The notes: a model not told the origin generated them from the letters alone. Numbered from the stretch's first letter, positions 1 to 8,379 are shown. The stretch: DNA of 64,000 nucleotides from Solibacillus daqui (GCF_028747805.1 NZ_CP114887.1:1667501-1731500), one strand, 5' to 3'. Program-made: numbers and translations.

Positions 1-1
1 T

Positions 2-91
2 CTTGCTCATACGGAACTACCTATATTTCTAAAAGAAAACATTAAACTTGCAGAGAAAATATTACAAGATAATTTGCATGTGAAATATTAG
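2..91 (+). CDS. 3' end of an unidentified gene (partial)
   Basis: An open frame enters from the left edge and ends at TAG 89-91, leaving 29 residues that finish in HVKY. The stretch is lysine/leucine-rich and helix-like. It is too short to assign to a family. No start is in the window and 29 codons can stay open by chance, so this is only a possible C-terminus. Confidence 0.35.
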   Translation, partial: LAHTELPIFLKENIKLAEKILQDNLHVKY

Positions 92-270
92 TTATCCATA
101 TTCCATTATAGGGCCATATTGTGGAATAACTCTTTACGTAAAATATGAGAAATAATAATTGAATTGATCTGGGTAGTATTAAGTGCCGGTAGTTCAGAAC
201 AAGAAGGATTTAACAGTTTGTTTTTTGTACTTATATGTGTATATAAATATATTTCTAGGAGGGGAACAAT

Positions 271-819
271 ATGTTTAGATATAAGATTAATGATGAAAGT
301 GAATTGCGATTATTAGAGGTGAGACATTCAGAATCCCTTTTTTCATTAACTGATCAATCGAGAATATATTTACGTGAATGGTTACCTTGGGTTGATTTCA
401 CGAAAACTATTAGCGATTCGAAGCAATTTATTGAAGGTACTTTGAAGCAATTCTGTAACAATAATGGGTTTCAAGCAGGGGTTTGGTATAAAGGAGAATT
501 TGCGGGAGTTATAGGATTACATAATATAAATTGGGCTAATAAATCAACTTCTATTGGGTATTGGTTAGGAGAAGGATATCAAGGGAAAGGATTAATGACA
601 AATGCTTGTAAAGCAGTTATAGATTACTGCTTTAATGAATTAAAGTTAAATAGAATCGAAATACGGGTTGCCACAAAAAATCATAAGAGTTTAGCTATCC
701 CTGAAAAACTCGGATTTCAGAAAGAAGGTTGTCTCAGAAGTGTTGAGTGGTTATACAATAATTATGTAGACCATTTTGTATTCAGTTTAACAAAAGATGA
801 CTACGATAGAATCAATTGA
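271..819 (+). CDS. GNAT acetyltransferase, RimJ/RimL (YdaF) type
   Basis: A 182-residue cytoplasmic protein predicted to transfer acetyl from acetyl-CoA to an amino group, in the RimJ/RimL branch that includes ribosomal-protein N-acetyltransferases and B. subtilis YdaF. The acetyl-CoA motif A is EGYQGKGLMTNA at about residues 101-112, and the C-terminal part carries IPEKLGFQKEG, typical of this branch. The start is supported by taggagggg 7 bases upstream. It is monocistronic, preceded by about 180 bases with no recognisable gene. The substrate cannot be read from the sequence; antibiotic or small-amine acetylation is also possible. Confidence 0.9.
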   Translation: MFRYKINDESELRLLEVRHSESLFSLTDQSRIYLREWLPWVDFTKTISDSKQFIEGTLKQFCNNNGFQAGVWYKGEFAGVIGLHNINWANKSTSIGYWLGEGYQGKGLMTNACKAVIDYCFNELKLNRIEIRVATKNHKSLAIPEKLGFQKEGCLRSVEWLYNNYVDHFVFSLTKDDYDRIN

Positions 820-1041
820 TTTTTTTAAAAAATCGATAATTTGTAATAAAGTTTGAATAAAATCATGTTTCCTCTTTAGAATTCTTAGAGGTTAGATGAT
901 ATTTTTATTGGATATTTATGTTAATGTAATATTAAAGAGTGTGAAGAAATGAACTTAAACTAATGTTGCAATTTAGGTGATCAAGGACAAGTTTACAAAG
1001 AAAACTAGTGAAGCGAAAATACTGAGAAGTGGGGTTTAAAT

Positions 1042-1824
1042 ATGGATAAAATTCTTGAAAAATTACAGGAGCTAGAGTCAGGTGAAGTAGGGATTATTGT
1101 TTATTCTCAAGTAAAACAGGATATAGTTTTATCGTTAAATAAAGGGCTATTAGTGCCGCTTGCTTCAGCTGCAAAAGTTGCGATTGCCTTTTGTATCGTA
1201 AAATTGATTGAAGAAAGACACTATAAATGGAATGACATTGTTGAAGATGTAATTTTTAATCCAAAAGAGGATAGCAACGAAGTGTATCCACACTTTCAAA
1301 GTAGAGAAAACCTGAAACTCCAGGATGCGGTGGAAGTTATGATAGCTTGTCACGATAGCTTTGTCGCTGAGAGAATTGTTCAATTTTGTGGTGGATGGGA
1401 ATTGATTAACGGTAAAATAAAATCATATTTTAAAAGCATAAATATTACTCAAAATGCCAGAGACTTGGATAACAATGGAGAATTGAGTGAGATGTTAGAA
1501 CTTTTACGATTAATACATCAAGGATACAAAACTAATCCTGATTTATGGATTCCAGTTATTAATGGTTTAGTTAGGCAACGAGGTGATATTGAAGGTATAC
1601 CAAGCCACTTGTTAAATCATATGACTGGTGGATTAGATAATGTAGTAGTTGATATTGGGATAATAGGTGAGTTTTCCAAAAACCCGTTATTATTTGTTTT
1701 AGGTGCAAAGGATTTACCAAATCGATTTATAGAAAAATTAGCTGACGAAATAATTATTGATGCAATGAAATTACTTTATGAGGAGTATTGCAATCAGGAA
1801 GTTGAATTGAAGGTGAAAATCTAG
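1042..1824 (+). CDS. Class-A beta-lactamase-fold serine hydrolase, degenerate motifs
   Basis: A 260-residue protein of the class-A beta-lactamase/transpeptidase fold. The nucleophile motif SxxK is present as S42-A-A-K45, followed by a hydrophobic helix. The SDN motif is altered to HDS at about 104-106 and KTG to MTG at 194-196, followed by the usual glycine and a final beta strand. There is no signal peptide or lipobox, so it should be cytoplasmic, which is unlike a secreted beta-lactamase. A role in drug resistance is therefore doubtful; an esterase or peptidase-like activity is more plausible. The start has agaagtgggg upstream. Single gene, with no partner that explains it. Confidence 0.8.
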   Translation: MDKILEKLQELESGEVGIIVYSQVKQDIVLSLNKGLLVPLASAAKVAIAFCIVKLIEERHYKWNDIVEDVIFNPKEDSNEVYPHFQSRENLKLQDAVEVMIACHDSFVAERIVQFCGGWELINGKIKSYFKSINITQNARDLDNNGELSEMLELLRLIHQGYKTNPDLWIPVINGLVRQRGDIEGIPSHLLNHMTGGLDNVVVDIGIIGEFSKNPLLFVLGAKDLPNRFIEKLADEIIIDAMKLLYEEYCNQEVELKVKI

Positions 1825-1840
1825 CTAGCATATAAAATTT

Positions 1841-1869
1841 TATTAAGTTAACTGCAGGTTAGTTTAATA
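1841..1869 (+). terminator. Imperfect hairpin after the serine hydrolase gene
   Basis: Arms tattaagttaac and gttagtttaata flank tgcag, 18 bases after the stop codon, with two mismatches. There is no clear T-run, so termination is uncertain. The right half resembles the short repeat at 2095 and 17741. Confidence 0.35.
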
Positions 1870-2034
1870 AGAATATTCACTGTAGCGGATTTGAACCATG
1901 ATGATATTTCATTGGATATTTAATAATTTTATAGCGTGTTGTATAACTAGTGTTCAACAATCGAGCCACATTGTTATGTTATCATTTTGTGGAATAGTGA
2001 AGTAACACATATGATTTTTAGGTGGAGGATTTGA

Positions 2035-2109
2035 ATGATATTTTTTATTTCTGGAATTAGTTTGATAGCGATAAGCGGTATATTATTCACTTTAGGGGGC
2101 TTTAGTTGA
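2035..2109 (+). CDS. Possible 24-residue single-span membrane peptide
   Basis: ATG at 2035 follows an excellent ribosome site (aggtggagg, 2021-2029) and opens a 24-codon frame that is almost entirely hydrophobic (MIFFISGISLIAISGILF...), ending at TGA 2107-2109. The spacing and composition look like a genuine small membrane peptide. Its last codons coincide with a short dispersed repeat (2095-2115) also found at 17741, which weakens the case. Function unknown. Confidence 0.35.
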   Translation: MIFFISGISLIAISGILFTLGGFS

Positions 2110-2115
2110 ATATTC
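2095..2115. repeat. Short dispersed repeat, copy 1
   Basis: The 21 bases here, whose core is ggggctttagttgaatatt, recur identically at 17741-17761 in the same orientation. At the second site a preceding aactaa makes a small palindrome with ttagtt. The copy here overlaps the end of the possible 24-residue peptide. Confidence 0.5.
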
Positions 2116-2168
2116 GATTTCGAAAATGTTCAATCTTTATTATTAAAAACTCTATAAAGAAATGTAAA

Positions 2169-2208
2169 ATAGCCCCTTTTTGAACAATCTTGTTCAAAAA
2201 AGGGCTAT
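2169..2208 (-). terminator. Terminator downstream of copD
   Basis: An 18-bp stem (arms 2169-2186 and 2191-2208, one wobble pair) with loop atct lies about 75 bases beyond the copD stop. It is the strongest hairpin of this gap and could work in both directions, since the + strand side is followed by gattttc. Confidence 0.7.
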
Positions 2209-2284
2209 GATTTTCTAAAAGAATCATCATTTAAAGCTGTATTATAATTAATCCTTATTCCAAGTCAACAACTTCTATTATTCG

Positions 2285-3364
2285 TTATTTAAAAAATACA
2301 ATCGACATAAAGCCCATGTAAAAGCATAACGCGATAGCTACAGTCATAGCCGATGCTACAATTGTTGGCAATTGTTTCACATAACTGACAATGGTCAACC
2401 CGATAAAGACTGCAGTTAACAGGAAGAACATTAAGCCTATTCCAGTCATTTGTAAATAGGCTCTCATTCCAGCTGCAACGCTATCTTGATAAAATAATTC
2501 GAAAAACGGTGAAATGGCTTCGACCGTAAAGTTTGGCGGCTGTTGCTCAGTGAAAATAGCCGTTACTACTAAAATAGCCGCAAGTAATGTTAGCTCGATT
2601 TTCACCCAAGTGCGTGGTTCAAATAGCGGCTGATTGATTTTTAATTTTATCAGTAGTCCATTGCCTAAAATAATGATGGCTAATGGTACAAGTAACACAT
2701 GCTTGATAAATAAAAATTGCCCATATGTACTTGCCCAGCTTGTTACGTATTTAGGGACGATTACCTCCATCATTAAAACACCGCTTATCGCAATCGATGT
2801 AAAGGCAGCAAGTGCAGTAGGGGAGAACCATTGCAAAAAGGCGCTCCAATTTTTCGAGTCCGTTGAAAAATAGCCAACGATTACTAAAATACCAAGCCAC
2901 ACACTGACTGCTAATAAATGTATAAAGTCGAGAAAGGAGCCACCCATCCCAGACATCGAAGCCGCATGACTGGCATAGCCGATTGCTGCCATGATGGCCA
3001 TTAGTACGAAAATGGCACATACATAAAGCCAAGTTGATGCTTTTTTAGTTGCTGAGCGCACAATTACTATGAGCAATAACGCAAATACAAAAATCGCAAG
3101 CCAAGCATGCCCCACTTTATATTTCGAAACAATCATCCATAACGAATCCACTACGCCAAATTGTGGACCTAAAATCGAAAGCAGCTGAAGATTCGGAAGA
3201 AAAGCTGCAATCGGAATAATAACGACGCTTAATACGAGCCATTTTGGAGCAATTTGAAAGCCTGGGCGGTATTTTTCAGGGATACAATGCATAATAGATG
3301 TACCCATTAAAACACTTAAACTTGCATACAAAATAAACTGACTTACTACAATAAGAGTCATCAT
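2285..3364 (-). CDS. copD: CopD-family copper import/resistance membrane protein
   Basis: A 359-residue integral membrane protein with about eight or nine hydrophobic spans, matching the CopD domain family that moves copper across the membrane together with periplasmic or cell-surface CopC. The central segment with GSFLDFIHLLAVSVWLG is the conserved CopD core containing a candidate metal-binding His within the membrane. Its ATG shares one base with the copC stop (TAATGA arrangement), so translation is coupled. In B. subtilis the two domains are fused in YcnJ; here they are separate and in the order copC-copD. No YcnI or CsoR gene is adjacent. Direction of copper movement is inferred from the family only. 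Confidence 0.85.
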   Translation of the reverse strand: MMTLIVVSQFILYASLSVLMGTSIMHCIPEKYRPGFQIAPKWLVLSVVIIPIAAFLPNLQLLSILGPQFGVVDSLWMIVSKYKVGHAWLAIFVFALLLIVIVRSATKKASTWLYVCAIFVLMAIMAAIGYASHAASMSGMGGSFLDFIHLLAVSVWLGILVIVGYFSTDSKNWSAFLQWFSPTALAAFTSIAISGVLMMEVIVPKYVTSWASTYGQFLFIKHVLLVPLAIIILGNGLLIKLKINQPLFEPRTWVKIELTLLAAILVVTAIFTEQQPPNFTVEAISPFFELFYQDSVAAGMRAYLQMTGIGLMFFLLTAVFIGLTIVSYVKQLPTIVASAMTVAIALCFYMGFMSIVFFK

Positions 3365-3909
3365 TACGCTTTTTTACGCTTTGCTAATGCAACTATACTT
3401 ATGATTATTATGATGACTAAAAGACCACCTACAAGCATTAACGGAGAATTCGATTTTTCGGCATCCTTATCGTTTACTTGTTCAGTCGTTTCAACAGGTT
3501 CAACCGACTCCTGCTCAACACTTTCTTCTTCTACGTTTTCAGTTGGTTGTTCTACGATTGGAGCATCCACTGTAAAGCCAAATTCACCAGACAGAGGGTG
3601 ACCATCCTGACTAATGGTATTCCATTTTACTGTATAAGTTTCATTTGGAAGTGCGGGATCAAAAGTACCCGTTAAAACACCATCCACAAGTGAAATCGAT
3701 TGCGGAGTGTATTCTGTACCGTCTGCTGCTACCACTTTAAACGTACTACCTTCCTCAATTTTCCCTTCAAAAGTAAGCACGACCTGCTGTACGTTTTCTG
3801 TTACAGTTGAGCCGTCCTGTGGGGTTGTTTCACTGATATACGTGTGTGCCGCTGCGTTTGGCACGAATAATAACAATGCAGCTAAAATCGAAAATAAGAA
3901 TGTTTTCAT
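3364..3909 (-). CDS. copC: CopC-domain copper-binding protein, membrane-anchored
   Basis: 181 residues. A Sec signal peptide ends at AAA-H22, so the mature protein would begin with His, the classical N-terminal copper ligand of CopC. A second ligand candidate is H104 in DGHPLSG. The CopC beta-sandwich covers about 22-115, then an acidic Glu/Val/Thr-rich linker (116-150) leads to a single membrane span (about 155-175) and a KRKK stop-transfer tail. It is therefore a surface copper chaperone tethered beside CopD, with which it forms an operon. The start is backed by gaaaggagaa upstream. Confidence 0.9.
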   Translation of the reverse strand: MKTFLFSILAALLLFVPNAAAHTYISETTPQDGSTVTENVQQVVLTFEGKIEEGSTFKVVAADGTEYTPQSISLVDGVLTGTFDPALPNETYTVKWNTISQDGHPLSGEFGFTVDAPIVEQPTENVEEESVEQESVEPVETTEQVNDKDAEKSNSPLMLVGGLLVIIIIISIVALAKRKKA

Positions 3910-4063
3910 ATTTAACGATTCTCCTTTCTAGTTAATAATTCCACAATTTACATTGTAGCGAATTATGCGTGAGTTTTCACTGTTTTCGTGTTGAAAACCT
4001 ATTGCTTATGACAAAATTATGACATTCAATCACTAACGATTTTCATTGCTAGAAAAAAAGATA

Positions 4064-4098
4064 AACCAGCAAACTAAGCCCAATACCGTTTACTGGTT
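4064..4098 (-). terminator. Terminator of the first ECF sigma operon
   Basis: Arms aaccagcaaac and gtttactggtt (9 of 11 paired) lie just beyond the stop at 4136. Read on the minus strand the hairpin is followed by tatcttttttt, a good U-tract. Confidence 0.75.
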
Positions 4099-4135
4099 CT
4101 ATTTAATCGATAATGATCACGAAGTCAGTATATAA

Positions 4136-5086
4136 TTATTCATTCCCCGTTAATGATTTCACAACCTCTATAAAGCGCTGTACATCAACATTTTGTCTAG
4201 ATATGATTGGGTTGCGAACGGTGATGAGATAATTTTGTGAAGGTGCTTGCATAATAAAGCGTAACGTACGATCTTCTTCACTATAGTACATTTCAATCCC
4301 TAGTTCGTTATTTAAAGGCACATAATTTGATAAATTTTCTGTTGTTTCTACACGCGTATTAATCGTATCAATGCTTATTTCAAATGCTTGCCAATTAGGG
4401 AAATCCTTTGTTTCATAGTGGAGCGTTATGGCATCGATTTCATTGATAAGCTGGCCCTGTAAAATGCCATAGTGTTGGTTTTGTTGCTTTGCTTGTGCTT
4501 GCAGTTGCCCAATAATTTTCATCATTTGATCAAGGTCATTCTCAGGAAACTTATATAACAGTGTCCCATTTGTTAAATGATAGTTTTCTAAAAGTGTATC
4601 CTCTAAATGAATATGCTGAGTAATATCGTTTGGGATTTCATCAATTTTAGTAATTGTCGGGGGATTTGTCAGTTTAAATAAATTAATAATTCCAGTTTGT
4701 TCGTAAACTTCGATATCCTTGAAATATAGAAACTTTCCATCTGGAATCGTCTTTTTCAAAGTTTCTATTAATTTTGCGTTTTTATGCCGAATTTCATCGC
4801 CATTTGTATGTGGTGCCATATCTTCTTCTTTAATATTTGTAATTTCAATTATTTCATCCTTGTTGCCTTTAAAAAATGTCAAACCCGTATATTCCATTGC
4901 ACCTACTGTTGCGACAGCTAGTAGTAAGCACATGCATATAACAAAACTGATGGTTAACTTTTTAGATTTTCGCTTTGATGGGGAGCAAATGTTTTGAATG
5001 ATGTGCTGTTTATTTTCAGATTGAATGTGCACATATTCGCTTTTGAATCGCTCTTCAAAATCGTTAAAATCTTTCATGTTTTTCAT
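4136..5086 (-). CDS. Membrane partner (putative anti-sigma factor) of the ECF sigma factor
   Basis: 316 residues: a cytoplasmic N-terminus of about 42 residues, one membrane span at about 44-64 (LTISFVICMCLLLAVATVGA), then a roughly 250-residue extracytoplasmic domain with no motif I recognise. The topology and its place directly after a sigma factor gene, 15 bases away with its own Shine-Dalgarno (ggaggga), are what one expects of an anti-sigma factor. The zinc-binding HxxxCxxC motif of ZAS anti-sigma factors is absent. The signal sensed is unknown. Confidence 0.7.
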   Translation of the reverse strand: MKNMKDFNDFEERFKSEYVHIQSENKQHIIQNICSPSKRKSKKLTISFVICMCLLLAVATVGAMEYTGLTFFKGNKDEIIEITNIKEEDMAPHTNGDEIRHKNAKLIETLKKTIPDGKFLYFKDIEVYEQTGIINLFKLTNPPTITKIDEIPNDITQHIHLEDTLLENYHLTNGTLLYKFPENDLDQMMKIIGQLQAQAKQQNQHYGILQGQLINEIDAITLHYETKDFPNWQAFEISIDTINTRVETTENLSNYVPLNNELGIEMYYSEEDRTLRFIMQAPSQNYLITVRNPIISRQNVDVQRFIEVVKSLTGNE

Positions 5087-5101
5087 GTGATCCCTCCGTT
5101 T

Positions 5102-5608
5102 CTAGAACATTTTTCTGATTTTTTCTTTTAAACGTTCATAACGCTTGCGAATCGTTGGCGCAGGCTTGTCCATGATAGCGGCAATTTCCTCGAAACTATA
5201 ATTTTCAATAATGCGTAACACAACTAATGCGCGTTCGTCTGGCTTTAGCTGACTTAATATGTTGTGAAGCTGTTCATCTAGCATATTTTCCACGATATTT
5301 ACTGTATTTTCAGACTCAATGAAGGGAACGAAGGAGAGAATTTTTCTGCGTTTTAACTTGTTCATGCAATGAAAATAAGCAATTTTGTAAAGCCACGCAT
5401 TCGGGTTATTAATCGATGAAAGATTATTACTTTTCATGGCTTTTAAGAATACCTCTTGCACCGCATCTTCCGCGTCTTCCACATTTCTTAAAATGCTATA
5501 GCAATATTTATATATTTTGTCATAGTGGCTCGAAATAAATGTTTCAATATTTTCTAGGATCGTGTTTGATTGGCTTAATACCAGTATTTTTTGCTGCATT
5601 TTTTGCAC
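5102..5608 (-). CDS. ECF-type RNA polymerase sigma factor
   Basis: A 168-residue sigma-70 family protein. Region 2 spans about 22-90, with ILRNVEDAEDAVQEVF as the conserved core-binding and -10 recognition part, and region 4 spans about 110-165, with LKPDERALVVLRIIENYSF leading into the helix-turn-helix. There is no region 1 or 3, as in ECF factors. It is the first gene of a two-gene operon with a single-span membrane protein. An ECF-like promoter just upstream suggests it transcribes its own operon. Confidence 0.9.
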   Translation of the reverse strand: MQKMQQKILVLSQSNTILENIETFISSHYDKIYKYCYSILRNVEDAEDAVQEVFLKAMKSNNLSSINNPNAWLYKIAYFHCMNKLKRRKILSFVPFIESENTVNIVENMLDEQLHNILSQLKPDERALVVLRIIENYSFEEIAAIMDKPAPTIRKRYERLKEKIRKMF

Positions 5609-5619
5609 CCCCTTTAACT

Positions 5620-5652
5620 ATATAAGACAATTGAAGAAGATGGAATGTGACA
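5620..5652 (-). promoter_or_regulatory. Candidate autoregulatory ECF promoter
   Basis: On the minus strand TGTCAC (5652-5647) is followed 18 bases later by GTCTTATAT (5628-5620), about 12 bases before the ggggg ribosome site of the sigma gene. The form resembles ECF promoters (TGTMAC / CGTC), but neither box is exact. Confidence 0.35.
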
Positions 5653-5912
5653 TTTATTTCAAATTGTTATGAAAGGGGATGTAAAAGGTCTTTTATTTGT
5701 TTAACAAAGCATTTTAGTCCATAAGAAAATGAAAACGGATAGTGCCATTCACTTAGCTGTATGATGTGTCTTTCTTGTGGTAAAACTGCATATGTGTGTA
5801 ATTACAGTTCTTTCGTTCCTTCTATAGTAATAACCTTATTAATAATAAAGGGAGTTAACTTAAGAAAATCGATGCTTAAAACGGGGGGAATTTATTTGAG
5901 AAAGGAAGAAAT

Positions 5913-6329
5913 ATGATCAAAATTAAAAGATTATTAGCTTCTGGGATTGCATTAAGCGCCATTTTGTTAGTTGCATGTAATGGTGATTCGAAGTTTGAAA
6001 AGGTAAAAGCAGAAGTGATTAATGAACAAGAGAAAACAAATCTCCCAGTTGCGGAATATACAAACTTTTTAGTTACAGAAGAACAGGCATTAGAAAAAAT
6101 GATTACAAATGAGTCAGGTCTTGAGAAAGAATCTATAAGTGTCAATTTAACCCCTATTTCACCGGGTGAAATCGTTAAGATAGTATGTGTAATTTTTTTA
6201 CCGATTGAGCACAAGCTTGATATGACTATGGAACAACAAATAAAGAATAATATAATGACCGCTGTTTCTGACATTAAAAATGTGGAGCTTAGTGAGAAAT
6301 ATATAATTTTTACAAATTTAAAAAAGTGA
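5913..6329 (+). CDS. Small putative lipoprotein, unknown function
   Basis: 138 residues with a lipoprotein signal: basic MIKIKR, a hydrophobic stretch, and lipobox LLVAC with the lipid-modified Cys at residue 22. The mature part is short, charged and without a motif I know. The Shine-Dalgarno is gaaaggaag. Monocistronic, transcribed away from the ECF sigma operon, so the two share a 304-base intergenic region; whether it belongs to that sigma regulon is not shown. Confidence 0.75.
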   Translation: MIKIKRLLASGIALSAILLVACNGDSKFEKVKAEVINEQEKTNLPVAEYTNFLVTEEQALEKMITNESGLEKESISVNLTPISPGEIVKIVCVIFLPIEHKLDMTMEQQIKNNIMTAVSDIKNVELSEKYIIFTNLKK

Positions 6330-6344
6330 ATATCTTAATTAATA

Positions 6345-6520
6345 TGTGGCTCATCACCGAAAACTTGGGGTTGAATTTTCCTAAACGGCTTTAGATGAGC
6401 TATTGCATGACTGACTTGTGTGAAATATGCTCGGGTTTTCGGGTCTTATGCTCGGTTTTTCGTTTTTGTGCTCGGAATTGTGGTGTTTATGCTCGCTTTT
6501 TGAGATTTGTGCTCGAATCA
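6345..6520. repeat. Dispersed repeat element A with a phased RTGCTCG array
   Basis: A header (ggctcatc...cggctttaga, 6349-6396) is followed by five copies of RTGCTCG starting at 6427, 6448, 6468, 6489 and 6509, that is every 20-21 bases, separated by T/G-rich filler. The same header precedes the array at 8143-8243. An open frame of 60 codons across it is explained by the 21-base period and is not taken as a gene. Confidence 0.75.
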
Positions 6521-6615
6521 CCATATTTTACCTCTTACCTCAGTGTAAATGTACACGGTCAAGCAAATATGGCTTAAATTGATTTCACAGATAAATGAAA
6601 TAGCCTTCAATTAAT

Positions 6616-6692
6616 GAGAGCATTGAAAAAGTCCCATAGCCTCAAGGGAGGGTGTATTGGAATGAAATTTCGTTCCGATGTGCTCTTTTTTA
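6616..6692 (+). terminator. Possible structured terminator upstream of the rhodanese gene
   Basis: The arm gagagca (6616-6622) can pair with tgctctt (6681-6687), which runs into a T-tract (6687-6692). The 58 bases between hold a second hairpin, ggaatgaaatttcgttcc. It could end a transcript entering from the left or be a leader attenuator for 6802; neither is shown. Confidence 0.35.
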
Positions 6693-6801
6693 TTGTATTT
6701 TTAAAATAATAGAAGAAATAAATTTCGTGCAGATACTATATTACGATAAGTTTGTTTCGTGCTAATATATAGGAAACATACAATAAAGGGGGCTTAACAA
6801 C

Positions 6802-7170
6802 ATGATTGAATCGATTATACTTCTCGCCATTTGTGCGGCGGTTGTTATTTGGAAAAAGCGTCCAGTTGAAGGGGTTAATACGATTTCGACAGATGAACTA
6901 CAAACGATGCTACGTGACGACGATAAAATTTTTATTGATGTGCGTAGTGCGCGTGATTTCAATAAAATGCATGTCGCACCGTTTATCAATGATCCAAACG
7001 GGCTGGGCATTGAGGCATTACCAATGGATAAAGAAATTGTCGTGATGTGCCGTTCAGGTATGCGCTCACTAGAAACGTGCAAAAAGCTGAAAAAGCTAGG
7101 TGTTAAAAAAGTAACAAATGTACGCGGTGGCATTAGTGCGTACAATGAGCGCGGGTTGGACGATAAATAA
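6802..7170 (+). CDS. Membrane-anchored rhodanese-domain protein
   Basis: 122 residues: an N-terminal membrane anchor (residues 2-17) and a single rhodanese domain (about 25-118). The active-site loop CRSGMR with C83 is intact, so persulfide (sulfur) transfer is plausible, and DVRSARDF is the conserved CH2A-type motif. A ribosome site aaaggggg lies 8-10 bases upstream. It is followed after 11 bases by a carboxylesterase, with which it is probably co-transcribed. Sulfur donor and acceptor are not evident. Confidence 0.85.
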   Translation: MIESIILLAICAAVVIWKKRPVEGVNTISTDELQTMLRDDDKIFIDVRSARDFNKMHVAPFINDPNGLGIEALPMDKEIVVMCRSGMRSLETCKKLKKLGVKKVTNVRGGISAYNERGLDDK

Positions 7171-7181
7171 GGAGTTTTTAC

Positions 7182-7919
7182 ATGCAACAGGTTGAAGATA
7201 TTTATAAACATAACGGTGAGCAGGCCGTGTTATTACTGCATAGTTTTACGAGTAACGCGAAAGAAATGAAACATTTAGCGCATATTCTTTTTGAAGCGGG
7301 CTACACGGTCTACGCACCAAATTTAGCAGGTCATGGTGCCGCGCCAGAGCGATTATTCGCTTCGTCAATGGATCAAATCTGGCAGGGGGCTAAGCAAGCA
7401 TTTGAACATCTAGTAGATGATGGATACAAACAGATTGCCGTCATTGGGCAATCGCTTGGTGGCGTGCTAGGAATGCGCCTTGCGAACCGATACATGACGT
7501 GTAATGCATTGGCACTCCTATCATCACCTGTTTTGGAGCGTCCGATTGCCGGTCTAGAAAAGCGTGTAGAATTCTACTCACAGCGTTACCTCCAAAATAA
7601 TGGGGCAACGGAAGAGGAACTTGAAAATTTTCTAAATGAGCATTTCCCTCGCCCAACAGAAAAAATGATTGCCCTGCAGCAGTTTATCGTCGGCTCACAG
7701 CGCGAAATGAGTGAACTTAAGCAGCCATTGTTTTTAGCAAAAGGGATGCTGGATGAAGTCGTATTTCATGAAAGCATTGACCTGATTGCCAGTGCCGCGC
7801 AAAGTGACCGAATCGTAAAGATAAGCTACGAAAAAAGTGGTCATTTAATAACACTTGGTAAGGAACGCGAAAAGATTGCGCAGGATTTACTTGATTTTTT
7901 AGCGAATAGGAAAAGATAA
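7182..7919 (+). CDS. Carboxylesterase, Est30-like alpha/beta hydrolase
   Basis: 245 residues with the alpha/beta-hydrolase fold of the small Bacillus carboxylesterases. The catalytic triad is visible as S91 in GQSLGG, D191 in GMLDE and H221 in SGHLITL, and the oxyanion HSFTSN follows strand 3. No signal peptide, so cytoplasmic. Expected to hydrolyse short-chain esters. Second gene of the pair with the rhodanese protein and followed by a strong terminator. Confidence 0.88.
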   Translation: MQQVEDIYKHNGEQAVLLLHSFTSNAKEMKHLAHILFEAGYTVYAPNLAGHGAAPERLFASSMDQIWQGAKQAFEHLVDDGYKQIAVIGQSLGGVLGMRLANRYMTCNALALLSSPVLERPIAGLEKRVEFYSQRYLQNNGATEEELENFLNEHFPRPTEKMIALQQFIVGSQREMSELKQPLFLAKGMLDEVVFHESIDLIASAAQSDRIVKISYEKSGHLITLGKEREKIAQDLLDFLANRKR

Positions 7920-7953
7920 ATATTTTCAAGGAAATCTACATATGAAAAGACAT

Positions 7954-7988
7954 CATTTCGCGCTGTATGGCGCGGAATGTATTTTTTT
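7954..7988 (+). terminator. Terminator of the rhodanese-esterase operon
   Basis: Arms catttcgcgc (7954-7963) and gcgcggaatg (7970-7979) with loop tgtatg, then tattttttt. Confidence 0.85.
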
Positions 7989-8059
7989 AAGCGATGCTGT
8001 TAGGGAAGTCAATCATACAAGCGAAGCAATCACCTATATCGTTTTCACAAAAACACCAA

Positions 8060-8260
8060 AATAATGGCTCATCTTCGAAATATGGGCTTGATTTTCCAAG
8101 TCGGCTTTAATACATGCTTTGGAGGACTAACGCATAATCGGAGTGCGTGGATACGTGCGATTTTTCAGGTTTTATGTGCGAATTCACGCAAGATACGTGC
8201 GAATTTTAGAGGTTTATGTGCGAATTCAGGGCATTTGCGTGCGATTTCCCCCAAAAAAGG
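8060..8260. repeat. Dispersed repeat element B with a 21-bp-phased GTGCGA array
   Basis: The header ggctcatcttcgaaa...cggctttaa (8063-8110) matches that of element A. GTGCG then starts at 8155, 8176, 8197, 8218 and 8239, exactly every 21 bases, each followed by A and a T-rich run; a further copy lies at 8143. The T-rich filler ends in tttt or gat before ay-GTGCGA. The 79-codon open frame here reads the same period as 7-residue repeats (CANS, RANF) and is not taken as a gene. Confidence 0.8.
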
Positions 8261-8320
8261 AGCACTGCACTTACTTTTCGGTAGAAAATTTACTCATTGT
8301 TAGTGTCAAAACAAAATAAG

Positions 8321-8347
8321 TGTAACCTTTTTAATGCTTCATACGAA
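8321..8347 (+). promoter_or_regulatory. ECF promoter of the SigX-like operon
   Basis: TGTAAC (8321-8326) and CGAA (8344-8347) are 17 bases apart, matching the -35 and approximately the -10 of SigX/SigW-class promoters, 33 bases before the GTG start. This suggests autoregulation. Confidence 0.55.
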
Positions 8348-8379
8348 TAATAAGTGAATACAGAATAAGGGGGGACAGC

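Noticed and set aside
6395..6577. 60-codon open frame across repeat element A
   Set aside because: Open only because the array has a period near 21 bases; no ribosome site and a low-complexity product.
8064..8303. 79-codon open frame across repeat element B
   Set aside because: Same reason: a 21-base period gives 7-residue repeats; the supposed start lies in the shared header without a ribosome site.
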